Assembly: GCA_013339895.1 (NCBI GenBank)
Contig: JABACO010000002.1
Location: 3,243,743-3,307,742, forward strand
Direction: 5' to 3'
Origin: Ephydatia muelleri
Lineage: Eukaryota; Porifera; Demospongiae; Spongillida; Spongillidae
DNA: 64,000 bases
This document shows, in pieces, positions 13,174 through 24,220 of the stretch. How positions within the stretch are numbered: position 1 is the stretch's first letter; each line of letters starts with the position of its first letter. A program made the position numbers and the translations under genes. The notes under the pieces are model-generated. The model was not told where the DNA came from, did not search any database, and worked only from the letters and a program-made list of their open reading frames with translations.

Positions 13174-14059
13174 TGCCATTAATAGAGAAATCGACATGGC
13201 GGAAAGGCACACAGACCCAGCTGCATCTGCTGCTCTACAATTGTTTTTACTGCGGAGGTTATCGCCGGTCTTGGCTTCCTACTGATTGTTCCCGTAGCAA
13301 CTGATGTACACATTTGCGCGAATATGGCAGGTCTTCCCGGTAAAGCATCTTCGCAATAAAAGGCGACTTGTATCCCAGCCTTAATTGAGTAATGGAGAAT
13401 TCGCTGTTTTTTGTAGTCAGAGTACACCATATTAAGTCACGAAGCGTGGCCTTGAAATAAACTACCTTTTCGTTGTTGTAGTATACATGGAAAATTAAAA
13501 GTGAAACTTATTCACATGCACGTCGTTTCGTTTACACGAATCGTACAAAACTGTACGGAAGGTTAATATGGTGTAAACGAAGCATGCAACGAAGAATGAA
13601 CCCGTACACAGTTTAGTTGAAACTTAGTTGAAAACTATGTATAAACTACGTGGAAACGATACGATTCATTTCGTAGCACGTAGTTTAGACGATAAGGAAC
13701 GTAACCTTTTTCGTGTCCTCTACTGTAGGTAAATGTCTCAAATTCATCGTACAAATCATCGCTTATGATGACAAAGTCACCTCCCAGATACTTCTTGCAG
13801 CTGTATTCCACCAAACCATGTTCTGTATTCTGTCCATAATGACACTGTGGTGTCCTTGCTAAGTGCGAATTCTCCTTCCTTTAGCTTTACATCTTGTAAT
13901 AAATCCTTGAATAAAGAAAATATCAATGCATGTGGTAAACATTTGTCTATAAGGCGGAAGAATTAATACACAAACAGCAATATACAACAAGTCACGAAAA
14001 TGATGCCGGTCGAGCCAGGAGGGCTCGGGCATTTTGCCGCATTAAAACAGTGCCTAGGC

Positions 14060-14756
14060 GACAGTATATATTGCATTTAGCATTCCAGTATTGGATGAGT
14101 GGGAGTGGATGGCCAAGCGCCTAGTATTCTTGAGAATGTTTCCTTTGCATGATTCTCCAGCCTCCATATGCCTCCACTACGAGAGGGACACATATCCAAC
14201 CTCTTTCGAGACAAACCCAAAGCATTGTTTTCCAATTTCTCCTGTTCACCCACTGCAGCTGAGGCACCTGAGGTCTGACCAGCATCTGAAATCTTTGAAT
14301 TATTGAGGGGATGTATAACCTTGATGTCTAATGCTGCAGACCGAGACAGTGACCAGTTTGGTATCAAAATGTCAGCTGGGTGTGATCTGTCTTTGGCTGG
14401 ACCAATACCACAACCTTGCTCCAAAAGAGGAGAAAGGTGGGCACGACGGCAAAAGTCAGCAATACAATCACGGATGCAGTTACATCCCCGGCATAGCGAC
14501 AAGTTAAAGAATGATGTACCAGGGGGTCAAGCTGGCTAGAACAATAGGGGCATGTTTCTTCCAAATTACAGAGGGGAAAGCCCTACCACCATTTCAGAAG
14601 AATGTAGGTTTCGTCAGGTTCAAGTGCAAGACCAAGGCCTGGGATGGCACTGTTCTTAACCACGCATGAGCCTGTGGGAGTGACTCTGCTAACAGTCGGG
14701 CTTTAGTTGCTGTTGTAGCATTGTGTAAGAGGCTACTCAATGCAAGCTTCTCGACT
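14060..14756 (-). mobile_element. Retroelement relic, right-arm copy
   Basis: Minus-strand copy of the fossil at 3221-3930 with the same CPYC...HHSLTC and PADILIPNW motifs. It is broken and runs into the N gap. Confidence 0.45.
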
Positions 14757-15756
14757 NNNNNNNNNNNNNNNNNNNNNNNNNNNNNNNNNNNNNNNNNNNN
14801 NNNNNNNNNNNNNNNNNNNNNNNNNNNNNNNNNNNNNNNNNNNNNNNNNNNNNNNNNNNNNNNNNNNNNNNNNNNNNNNNNNNNNNNNNNNNNNNNNNNN
14901 NNNNNNNNNNNNNNNNNNNNNNNNNNNNNNNNNNNNNNNNNNNNNNNNNNNNNNNNNNNNNNNNNNNNNNNNNNNNNNNNNNNNNNNNNNNNNNNNNNNN
15001 NNNNNNNNNNNNNNNNNNNNNNNNNNNNNNNNNNNNNNNNNNNNNNNNNNNNNNNNNNNNNNNNNNNNNNNNNNNNNNNNNNNNNNNNNNNNNNNNNNNN
15101 NNNNNNNNNNNNNNNNNNNNNNNNNNNNNNNNNNNNNNNNNNNNNNNNNNNNNNNNNNNNNNNNNNNNNNNNNNNNNNNNNNNNNNNNNNNNNNNNNNNN
15201 NNNNNNNNNNNNNNNNNNNNNNNNNNNNNNNNNNNNNNNNNNNNNNNNNNNNNNNNNNNNNNNNNNNNNNNNNNNNNNNNNNNNNNNNNNNNNNNNNNNN
15301 NNNNNNNNNNNNNNNNNNNNNNNNNNNNNNNNNNNNNNNNNNNNNNNNNNNNNNNNNNNNNNNNNNNNNNNNNNNNNNNNNNNNNNNNNNNNNNNNNNNN
15401 NNNNNNNNNNNNNNNNNNNNNNNNNNNNNNNNNNNNNNNNNNNNNNNNNNNNNNNNNNNNNNNNNNNNNNNNNNNNNNNNNNNNNNNNNNNNNNNNNNNN
15501 NNNNNNNNNNNNNNNNNNNNNNNNNNNNNNNNNNNNNNNNNNNNNNNNNNNNNNNNNNNNNNNNNNNNNNNNNNNNNNNNNNNNNNNNNNNNNNNNNNNN
15601 NNNNNNNNNNNNNNNNNNNNNNNNNNNNNNNNNNNNNNNNNNNNNNNNNNNNNNNNNNNNNNNNNNNNNNNNNNNNNNNNNNNNNNNNNNNNNNNNNNNN
15701 NNNNNNNNNNNNNNNNNNNNNNNNNNNNNNNNNNNNNNNNNNNNNNNNNNNNNNNN
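14757..15756. other. Assembly gap (1000 N)
   Basis: The run is exactly 1000 N, a typical placeholder for a gap of unknown size. Open frames across it are meaningless. Confidence 0.98.
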
Positions 15757-16229
15757 GATAGAAGGCCAACAGTATACTATATCAACGCTAATACACTACA
15801 CATCTGTATCTGTACTGACTTGTTGGAGTCATGAATGTTTGGGGGCAGTATGCTCCACTAGCAGAGAGGGGAGTTGTAGAAGGATGCACATGGGGTATTG
15901 GGGAAGAGTGCTAAGGTATGACCGTATAAGGTCTAGGCATATTGAGTGAAGTACTCACAGAGGAGGAGCCAAAGGACTTGTCAGGTTAATGATCTTATTA
16001 ATAAATAAGCTGATGACAATGTCATTAGTGTCTGACTCAGAATCAGGGGGTCCCCCAGGAGGGCTGTCCTCCTCATGCTGAGAAGGTTGGAATCACAATG
16101 TACTGGAGGAGCAAGGGAAAGTGAGGAGGTGAAGGTGAAGGGAGGTAAGAGGGAGCGAGGGAGGATAAATGGTATGTGTAATTTTGCCAGAGATGTCCCT
16201 GCTGGTGTACATGTACATGACTACAGGAG
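15757..16229. other. Unique sequence, no gene recognised
   Basis: Start of the second assembled block. It contains short open frames only and does not match 2000-3220 of block 1. Confidence 0.5.
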
Positions 16230-16362
16230 GACAGGAAAGAGGGAGTGAGGGAGGAGGGAAGGAGGGGGGAGGGAAGGAGGGGGGAGGAAGGGTGGAGGAA
16301 GGGTGGAGGAAGGGAGGAGGAAGGGAGGAGGAAGGGAGGAGGAAGGGAGGGAGGAAGTGAGG
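16230..16362 (+). repeat. GGAGGGAGG-type polypurine repeat
   Basis: An irregular tract of GGA/GGGA units lies on the plus strand. The matching proline/serine-rich minus-strand frames are repeat artefacts. Confidence 0.9.
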
Positions 16363-16462
16363 GAGTAGGTGAGACAGGTTAGAAAGAAAGGAAGGAGGAG
16401 AGATGGATAAGAGCAAAGAAAGATGGAACACAAACTAAGTGATTGAAGTGTACACAATGTAC

Positions 16463-16545
16463 CTGGGCAGGCTGGCTGCAGCACTGATGACGCCCAACAC
16501 CACGTTCCAACTGGAGTGCAGTGCCTGTGGGCGTGACTGGAGGAC
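16463..16545 (-). CDS. Probable fibronectin-III linker exon (partial gene)
   Basis: On the minus strand an acceptor-like TTGGACAG precedes an 83-base segment encoding PPVTPTGTALQ and ending at CCCAG before GTACAT. The PPxxPTGTAL pattern is common at the start of fibronectin type III domains. The rest of the exon does not look canonical, so the reading frame may be damaged. Its acceptor lies about 21 bases from the end of the 4.3 kb transposon, which separates it from the FN3 exon at 20946-21122 on the same strand. The assignment is an inference. Confidence 0.35.
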
Positions 16546-17235
16546 CTGTCCAACAGATAACGTACTGGGTCATTCCAGGTCAAATCAACACAATTATTGA
16601 CACCTATGTTTCAATTTTTTGTAATATTTTGTATTTTTGTTGCACTCATTGAGTTACACAAAAATATGTTATACTAAACTTCAAAGTGAAATCGTTTGGG
16701 AACCACAAGGTGTGAAAATATTGACCACAAATGTAAACAATGCTGAATATCTCGATGGGCATTGCATGTTAAGCTCAAATATTTTTACCACATATAGCTG
16801 CCATGGGAAGCTACTTTAGTTGAAATGGGTGTGGCTTTATGTTTCTCACTGTGCGATATATTTCACTTCTTATGCTTCGTAACGCTGGTAATTAAAAAAC
16901 ATCACTTTTTTTTTTCGTTTTTCCTCCTCTTAACTGAAGAGTGCACTATGTTCTTTAGGTCTTGCAAGTTTGAAGATGGCATGAAAAGCCATTCCCTTGG
17001 CATAATGCTTTGAAGTAAGTGTAAAGGAGCTGCAATGAAACCTTATAAAGGCGATAATCAAGTGCTATGTAAACGTCTATGCAAGCGCACAATAGGCGTT
17101 GTTACATGTACACAATAAGCACCGTGATGTAGCATGGGAAAGGATACATGGTGTCCGATATAGCGTGGGAAAGGATACATGGTGTCCGATATAGCGTGGG
17201 AAAGGGTACATAGTTGCATCCGATTTTAAGTGCCG

Positions 17236-17600
17236 TTTCGTTAATTGTTCCATTTCAAGTCCGTTGCGTTCGTTGTTCATTTCAATTGCTGTTGCGTTCG
17301 TTGTTCCATTTCAAGTCCGTTGCGTTCGTTGTTCATTTCAATTGCTGTTGCGTTCGTTGTTCCAGTTCAAGTCCGCTGCGTTCGTTGTTCATTTCAATTG
17401 CTGTTGCGTTCGTTGTTCCTTTTCAAGTCCGTTGCGTTCGTTGTTCATTTCAATTGCTGTTGCGTTCGTTGTTCCATTTCAAGTCCGTTGCGTTCGTTGT
17501 TCATTTCATTTGCTGTTGCGTTCGTTGTTCCATTTCAAGTCCGTTACGTTCGTTGTTCCATTTCAAGTCCGTTGTCCTTGCTGTTCCATTTCAAGTCCCC
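17236..17600 (+). repeat. 28/56-bp subterminal tandem repeats inside the transposon
   Basis: About a dozen alternating units of CGTTCGTTGTTCCATTTCAA and CGTTCGTTGTTCATTTCAAT type run between the left inverted repeat and the transposase start. Such arrays often serve as transposase binding sites. Open frames over the array, including the upstream extension of the transposase frame, are probably not translated. Confidence 0.85.
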
Positions 17601-17611
17601 GTATAGAGGAC

Positions 17612-19972
17612 ATGTCATTCAAATTCTTACCGTATTGCTGTGATCCTCTGAAAAGTCATACAAGGAAACGTACTCGGGGTAGTTTGAGGCCCATGCCCAA
17701 TAGCCTCATCACAAAGTTTCCATCTCTGCAGCTAACATCCAGACACAAGATTTGTTCCACCTGCCGTCAAAAACTGTATAAGTTGGACCCCGAAGAATGT
17801 GTGTCGACAACTTCCGTCGAATGTAGCATTTTGAGTACAGCAAGCATAAGTAATGTTCCTGAACGCGAGGCTGATGCTCCTGAATTCTCTGGATATGCAA
17901 GTACAGCGATGACATCGATTGCTGCATGTAACCAGAATGATGAAGGTGACGAGACTAATACATGTACCAGCCACAGTGAACTTGAAGACAATGACGACGA
18001 TTCACAAATCATGCTGGGTGATGAAATCAGCTGCAGTGAAATTGGTGCAGACAGTGATATAGAAGGATACCGTAGTGATGAAGAAACTACGGACAACAGC
18101 AATACTGATCCAATGAATTCCATTGTTCACAGCACTCAGAGCGAAATAAGTGACAATGAATTACAGATTGATGACATGTCTAGAAATGAAAACGACATTG
18201 CCAAACTCAATGAAACCCTTATTTGTTATGGAATTTCTCCAGTATCGAAAAGGGAAGCGCTCAGACAAGGCAAAAATTATGGTCTGAGAAAGATCAGGAG
18301 ACTTGAAGGCAGACTTAGCGCAAGCATCAAACGTACTGTTGGGGTAGATCTTTGTCTCAGCCCAGAAGAAGATGCTGAATCTACTATAATCAAACAACTA
18401 AAGGAAAAGTTCAATTCTTCACTAAAAAGAAGTGAAATGGTGCAAATTCTTACTGTCTTACCCAAGAACTGGCCCATACGAAGAATTGTTGAAGAATTTG
18501 GTGCCACTAATTTCATGGCTAGACAAGCAAAAAAACTTGTTCATGAAAAGGGCATTCTTTCCAGCCCGAATTTAAAACCTGGGAAAACTCTGCCAGCAGT
18601 TACTGAGGAACTAGTGCTTAGTGTGTACCATAATGATGAAATAAGTAGAACTATGCCTGGAAGAAAAGATTGTGTGTCTGTAACTACTGAAGATGGTACG
18701 AGAGAGCACAGACAGAAAAGGCTGCCATTATGTAATTTAAAAGAAGCTTATCAGCACTTCAAAGAGCTTCACCCTAGTGTTAAAGTAGGATTCTCTACTT
18801 TCGCAAGTCTACGACCTAAGGAATGTGTGTTGGCAGGTTCCAGTGGGACCCACACAGTTTGTGTTTGTACTCACCACCAAAATACTAAGCTAATGTTTAA
18901 TGGAAGCAAGCTGTCTGTTCTAAGTAATAATACAATCACTCACTACAGACACTGCTTGGCTACCATCATGTGCAATCCACCTAGTATAAATTGTTTCATG
19001 AGCCACTGTAAACATTGTCCTGGAACACAAGCATTAAAAGGTAAGCTGAAAAACATAATGGACATCCACGCGGTTGACAGTATTCAGTATCAGCAATGGA
19101 CTACAACAGATCGTTCAAACCTGATAACAGTTGTTCAACAAGTGGATGAATTTTTGGATGATTTCATGGCAATGTTGAAAAAGCTGAAGCAACATGATTT
19201 TATAGCTAAGGCTCAGGCCAGCTTTGTTCAGGAATTGAAGACAACTCTGAAACATGGAGAATTTTTAGTTATATCAGATTTCTCGGAAAATTATACTTGT
19301 ATTGTGCAAGATGCCATCCAATCGTATCATTGGCATTCATCACAGGCAACAGTGCATCCATTTATGTGCTATTATCGTGACTCAGCAGATGCAGAGCTTT
19401 TAAACCAATGCTATCTCATTATAGCAGAAAGTACAGTCCATGACTCAGTTTCAGTACACTTGTTTCAGAAGAAGCTCATTGCATTCTTAACAGAAACCTT
19501 TAACAATAAACCAAGCAAAATATTTTACGTTTCTGATGGGTGCTCAGCACAATATAAAAACAGGAAGAACTTTGCCAACCTTTGTCACCACATGGAAGAT
19601 TTCGGTGTAGCAGCAGAGTGGCACTTTTTTGCCACTTCACATGGCAAAACAGCTGCCGATGGCATAGCTGGCACCCTGAAAAGGCTTGCTGCTAAAGTAA
19701 GCTTGCAGCGTCCCATCGAAAACCAAATATTAAGTGCAAAGCAGTTATTCACTTTTGCTACCAGTGAAATCCATGGTATGAACTTCAGTTACGTAGACAA
19801 CAAAGAATATGAGGAGGAGGTGCAACTATTAGATGCTAGATTTTCTCAATCCAGAACTATACCAGGAACTCAAAGGTTCCACAGTTTTATACCTATTTCT
19901 AAGTCAATAATTGAAGTTAAGCGTGAAGAGAAGTATATAAAACGTGTTATGAAAATCACTTCCACAGTATAA
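17612..19972 (+). CDS. Transposase of unassigned DNA-transposon family
   Basis: The open frame extends upstream to 17264, but those residues come from the 28-bp repeats; the first sensible start is the ATG at 17612 (MSFKFLPYCCDP), giving 786 residues. Features in order: a basic N-terminus with CSTCRQKL, a long acidic Ser/Asp-rich linker (about residues 85-200), a helix-turn-helix-like stretch near NWPIRRIVEEFGATNFMARQ, a cysteine/histidine cluster (CVCTHHQN and CMSHCKHCPG), then candidate catalytic segments FLVISDFSENY, FYVSDGCSAQYKN and ATSHGKTAADGIAGTLKRL. These resemble the acidic positions of an RNase-H-fold D,D,D/E transposase, but I have not aligned them. It lies between paired inverted repeats and is uninterrupted, so it may be active or recently so. 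Confidence 0.8.
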   Translation: MSFKFLPYCCDPLKSHTRKRTRGSLRPMPNSLITKFPSLQLTSRHKICSTCRQKLYKLDPEECVSTTSVECSILSTASISNVPEREADAPEFSGYASTAMTSIAACNQNDEGDETNTCTSHSELEDNDDDSQIMLGDEISCSEIGADSDIEGYRSDEETTDNSNTDPMNSIVHSTQSEISDNELQIDDMSRNENDIAKLNETLICYGISPVSKREALRQGKNYGLRKIRRLEGRLSASIKRTVGVDLCLSPEEDAESTIIKQLKEKFNSSLKRSEMVQILTVLPKNWPIRRIVEEFGATNFMARQAKKLVHEKGILSSPNLKPGKTLPAVTEELVLSVYHNDEISRTMPGRKDCVSVTTEDGTREHRQKRLPLCNLKEAYQHFKELHPSVKVGFSTFASLRPKECVLAGSSGTHTVCVCTHHQNTKLMFNGSKLSVLSNNTITHYRHCLATIMCNPPSINCFMSHCKHCPGTQALKGKLKNIMDIHAVDSIQYQQWTTTDRSNLITVVQQVDEFLDDFMAMLKKLKQHDFIAKAQASFVQELKTTLKHGEFLVISDFSENYTCIVQDAIQSYHWHSSQATVHPFMCYYRDSADAELLNQCYLIIAESTVHDSVSVHLFQKKLIAFLTETFNNKPSKIFYVSDGCSAQYKNRKNFANLCHHMEDFGVAAEWHFFATSHGKTAADGIAGTLKRLAAKVSLQRPIENQILSAKQLFTFATSEIHGMNFSYVDNKEYEEEVQLLDARFSQSRTIPGTQRFHSFIPISKSIIEVKREEKYIKRVMKITSTV

Positions 19973-20945
19973 AATTTGGACTTTGATTTACTTACACTAG
20001 TGTATGAATGTTCTTTAAATGCATAATGATATATATATTTAAACTTTCAGTACAAGGTCAATTGTCATTCTTAATCTGGCCATTGGTCACCCAGGATCTC
20101 CCTCTACCCTTTGTATTTGTACTAATTAATGAGCCACAGAGTGAAAGAGATATCAGGCACATGATGGCAGTAAGGTTACCCCACCCTATGCAGACCATGG
20201 TAGTAAGGTTACCCCACCCTACACTGTATGCAGACCATCCTCCCACCTACCCCTGCAATGTTTGTCATCCGTAATATATATTTTGTAATGCAATACGTGG
20301 CTTGCTGATGATTTGGTTTGTTTGTTTACATAGACGTTTGCATAGCACAAGATTATCGCTTTTATAAGGTTTCATTGCATCTCCTGGAGCTCAGGAATAC
20401 CCTGACTTCAAAGCATTATGCCAAGGGAATGGCTTTTCATGCCATCTTCAAACTAGCAAGACCTAAAGAACATAGTGTACTCTTCAGTTAAGAGGAGGAA
20501 AAACGAAAAAAAAGTGATGTTTTTTAATTACCAGCGTTACGAAGCATAGAAAGTGAAATATATCGCACAGTGTGAGACATAAAGCCACACCCATTTCAAC
20601 TAAAGTAGCTTCTTATGGCAGCTATATGTGGTAAAAATATTTGAGCTTAACATGCAATGCCCATCGAGATATTCAGCATTGTTTACATTTGTGGTCAATA
20701 TTTTCACACCTTGTGGTTCCAAAACGATTTCACTTTGAAGTTTAATATAAAATACTTTTGTATAACTTAATGAGTGCAACAAAATTACAAAATATTACAA
20801 AAAATTGAAACATAGGTGTCAATAATTGTGTTGATTTGACCTGGAATGACCCACTGAGCACAGATCATATACATGTACCATGCACACTGTTATTTGCACA
20901 CAGTAGCAGAGAAGACATACATGTACATGTACAAAGTGAAGAGGA

Positions 20946-21122
20946 GGAGGCCGGTGGTGTCGTAGCTGATCACAGTAAGGGGCAGGACACCCGCCAGAGC
21001 ACCATTGCAATACTAACTGAAGTTGATGAGGATGCCATTACTGTGAGTTGGCAAGTCCCAAGACACAATGATGTAGGTGGAGCCCACATTCTGCACCGAC
21101 ACAGCATCAAATCCATCCGGTG
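20946..21122 (-). pseudogene. Fibronectin type III domain exon, interrupted
   Basis: Reading leftwards from 21122, a strong pyrimidine tract and CAG acceptor precede an exon encoding VSVQNVGSTYIIVSWDLP and then THSNGILINF, followed after one in-frame stop by LPLTVISYDTTGL. The tryptophan in the second strand, the NG turn and the late tyrosine fit a fibronectin-III fold. One TAG codon replaces the residue after INFS, so this copy is broken or is a mis-sequenced codon. The donor was not located, so the left end is approximate. The next FN3-like exon lies beyond the inserted transposon. Confidence 0.55.
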
Positions 21123-21890
21123 CTGGGGGAAGGAGGGGGAAGAGGATGACATCACATAACGAGATTGCACACAATGATCACACATACATGTACATGTATC
21201 ATAGATTATCTATGCATGTATATACAGTCAGTGACACACACATACACACGCACACACATACACACACACACACACATGCACACACACACATACTTCTCCT
21301 GTTGTGATATTCACGTATACGATGTAACTGACTACGCCGCTGGACACAGCTATGGACATGTACATGTAGCCCACTTGGGGAGGGGGGGGGGGGGGGGGGG
21401 GGGGGCTACGCTACTAAATTCACATAGTATACTCACCAAAACACCTGCGTCTCAGAAGATGAAAGCATGAAGGGCATACGTAGTTCGATCCCTGCATGCA
21501 TCATTGTGCCTAATTGATGCGCTCTACTTCTCCAGTGCAAGTGACGCACAGCTGATAAGTTAATTTTAATTTGTGTATCGGTACAATTATAATTGTAATT
21601 CAAATTGTCTTTGATAGTTACGTCACAGCAATTAAAGTTTATAACCGTTAACCCCTACTAGCTAGCCGACATACTGTTAATAATTCTAAGATGACGCAAG
21701 GTATTTGAATAATTATGCGCGGTAGAAATTAATTTTTGTCTTGATTTTAGTTTACGAATGGTTCATGGTATAATCTTATAAAGCACATATTCACAATCAG
21801 TCCGATTTATCGTAAATTATAAACGCGTTTGAAATTCAATTTGAAAAAAAAAGCAAGATGACCGCCTATGTATGGGCCATTTTTCCATAT
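21123..21890. other. CA microsatellite, G-run and unique AT-rich DNA
   Basis: A CA tract lies at about 21236-21292 and a G homopolymer at about 21378-21404. The remainder to the outer arm is AT-rich, with no recognised gene. Confidence 0.7.
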
Positions 21891-21891
21891 G

Positions 21892-24045
21892 TTGATTAAT
21901 TCCACTCATTGGAGGCCCAACATAGTTTAGAAGGCTAGCTACTGTCTTTTGTGTGTTTTGTATTATCTGGCCACTGGGCCTTACTAACTTGCTGTGTATA
22001 TAAGGACATGTATCAGTGTGCGCGGGATGTGCTTTATTTGTAAGTTGATAACTGTTGAGCTTTGCTACTGCGCTGGCCGCGCATGCGTACTACTGGACTG
22101 ACCTTGGACCTGACAGTGCACTGGATTTTAAATAACGTTACGCTATCATCAGCTAATACATTAAAAATTTTGTATCCGTTTATCAAATGTTTTGGTATTT
22201 TACAAGCCAAAACTATTCATGCTATAACAATGTGGGAGATATTAACATAGAGACGGGTTTGGGCTATTATGCTAATATATACATTTATTGAGATCTTCAT
22301 CGATTAGAGGGGCAGTAAGAAGTGATATGATTATATAGTCAGAAGCTAATATTGGTATGACCCGTATAAGTGATAATGGTGAAATAAATATGAATGGCAC
22401 GGGAATAAGATTTAACGGTGGTAGCGCACTCTTAAATAAATATGAAGGACTTACGGTACTGGCACGTTTAGCAATACCGCTGCACCTGCACCTACAACAA
22501 CAATCACAATAGGCAATGCATGTTGCTCATTTCTCCATAGTACCTACTATTGTTAGTCCTACCATAGATATTAGAGTAGTCTACTCTAATATCTATGGTC
22601 CTACTGGGACTTCACTTACATTTACTCCATCACTCTCGACCACACACACACGCCTACTAGCGCTAAATTATACGCTCCTGTACTATTAGTAAACTGCATG
22701 TGTATATAATAGTGCAATTTTATCAATAAATGGGACAGTTTCCGCGAAAATTGCCCCACAGTTAAAATGTTATAAAAACGCATCGCGTTTGAATCGCTAT
22801 AACTTCCCAACGGATATCGCTATCGACTTCCTATTTTCAACACTTCATACTACACCATTTCCCCATGAAGTGTTGAAAATAGGAAGTCGATAGCATTATC
22901 CGTTGGGACGTTATAGCGATTCAAACGCGATGCATTTTTATAACATTTTAACCGTGGGGCAATTTTCGCGGAAACTGTCCCAAATGGAGGTGGGAATACG
23001 TATGATAGTAGATAATTGGCCTGCAGGTACTAGCATATTGTTACGTGCACGTGCAGGTGTTAGTTATACATGGTTTTAGATATAACCAAGTATATAGGTT
23101 ATGCGCACATAGCCGGGCTATACGTGTGTCTTCACGCAAACGTTCTAAGAAGTATTCCTAGACTGGTGGCTACTTGCATGTGAGAAAGCCTTCAAGGCCT
23201 CTGGACCCCATGCACCATTACTCTCTACTGCCAGTGGAATACATTTCCAACTCAATTGAGCACATTTTGTGTCATTTCAGAACGATTCCTGAACTCAGCT
23301 GCTCTTGCTGCAACTCCAGAGTACATGCCCGCATCCATAATAACACTAGAATTGAGCGGGGATGTAACAGTGACATCGCGGACCGACGCAGTCGCGCGGA
23401 TGTTATGAAAAGAAGTATATCGAATTTATAACTAATAAAGAAGTTATCAGAATTAAAATATATTATTCCATTCAGCCCATAACCGGGGCATCGAGGCCTC
23501 TGAGCTCGTGGTCAGCCCATAACCGGGGCTATTGGGACATCGGGGCCCATGCATGGCCAGAAATAGAGGACATGAATATTTGAAATCCGCAACGCGCGTC
23601 ATGAAATTATGAAGTCTATGGAGATTTGCATTCAAATGAGTACGATTCTTGGCTGGAGACCCGTAACTATGTTTCCAGGCATAATAATGATAGAGGTACT
23701 CTGAATACACCTTATTGTATCATTTTGTTCTGCCAAAATGTGCTCACAGCTGGTTTGAAACTAGGTTTCATGGAAATTCAAACATTGAATGGGGGATGGT
23801 GAATTTATCAAGCGTTTCTCCCTTATAGCTCGCAGTGCAGACCCGCTATTCACGTTCTCAAGGCATATCCTAAATGCCAAATCATCTGGCCATATATTAT
23901 TACTATGGTGCTAATTTTGCCACTTATTCCAAATGCCTTTTGTAATGTTGTGCAGCATGACATTATTAAACCTACTGCTGACATCAGAGATACCTCAGGA
24001 GGAGCGGGTGAGGAGAGGGAGGATGGGGGGGGGGGGGGGGGGGAG
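21892..24045 (-). repeat. Outer inverted-repeat arm, right copy
   Basis: Reverse complement of 1-1988, with one insertion (22732-22981) absent from the left arm and one unit fewer of the 40-bp tandem repeat. An 85-codon frame at 23174-23431 (MHVRKPSRPLDPMHH) is shared with the left arm but unrecognised. Confidence 0.85.
22732..22981 (+). mobile_element. 250-bp hairpin MITE, GGGACAG family
   Basis: The element is almost entirely two inverted arms of about 115 bp with ends GGGACAGTTTCCGCGAAAAT and complement. A 4-bp duplication, AAAT, flanks it (22728-22731 and 22982-22985). The matching place in the left arm (about 1157-1160) has a single AAAT and no insert, an unoccupied site that fixes the boundaries. 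Its ends match those of the 5.7-kb foldback at 50811-56491, so it is a short derivative of that family. Confidence 0.9.
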
Positions 24046-24220
24046 AGGGAGGAAGAGGGAGGGAAGGCGAGAAGGAGGGAGGGCAAGGGAAGTGACCATG
24101 GGGACAGGATTTTCACTGATAGCTCTAATATCCTCCAGGAAGTCTGTCAGTCCAGATCAGCCCCAGCAGAGTGTGTTGGAGAGGATTGAAGCAGAGAAGC
24201 TGAACAAAACCTAGACAGGA

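Larger units (their letters stand above)
9398..14756 (-). repeat. Inner palindrome, right arm
   Basis: Reverse complement of 3221-8580. It ends exactly at the N gap, at the position matching base 3221, so its true end is unknown. Confidence 0.9.
16567..20852 (+). mobile_element. 4.3-kb DNA transposon with ~515-bp terminal inverted repeats
   Basis: The ends are GGGTCATTCCAGGTCAAATC and its complement; inverted repeats extend to about 17080 and from about 20335. A 3-bp direct repeat, ACT, flanks the element (16564-16566 and 20853-20855) and is the best target duplication I can find. Inside are 28-bp subterminal repeats and one long transposase frame (17612-19972). The frame is uninterrupted and the ends are paired, so the copy looks structurally whole. 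I cannot assign a named superfamily with confidence. It sits between two exons of a minus-strand fibronectin-III gene. Confidence 0.85.

Noticed and set aside
14594-15834. Frames of about 350-390 codons across the first gap
   Set aside because: They consist almost wholly of N.
17264-17611. N-terminal 116 residues of the long transposase frame
   Set aside because: They translate the 28-bp subterminal repeats in all frames equally; the ATG at 17612 is a better start.
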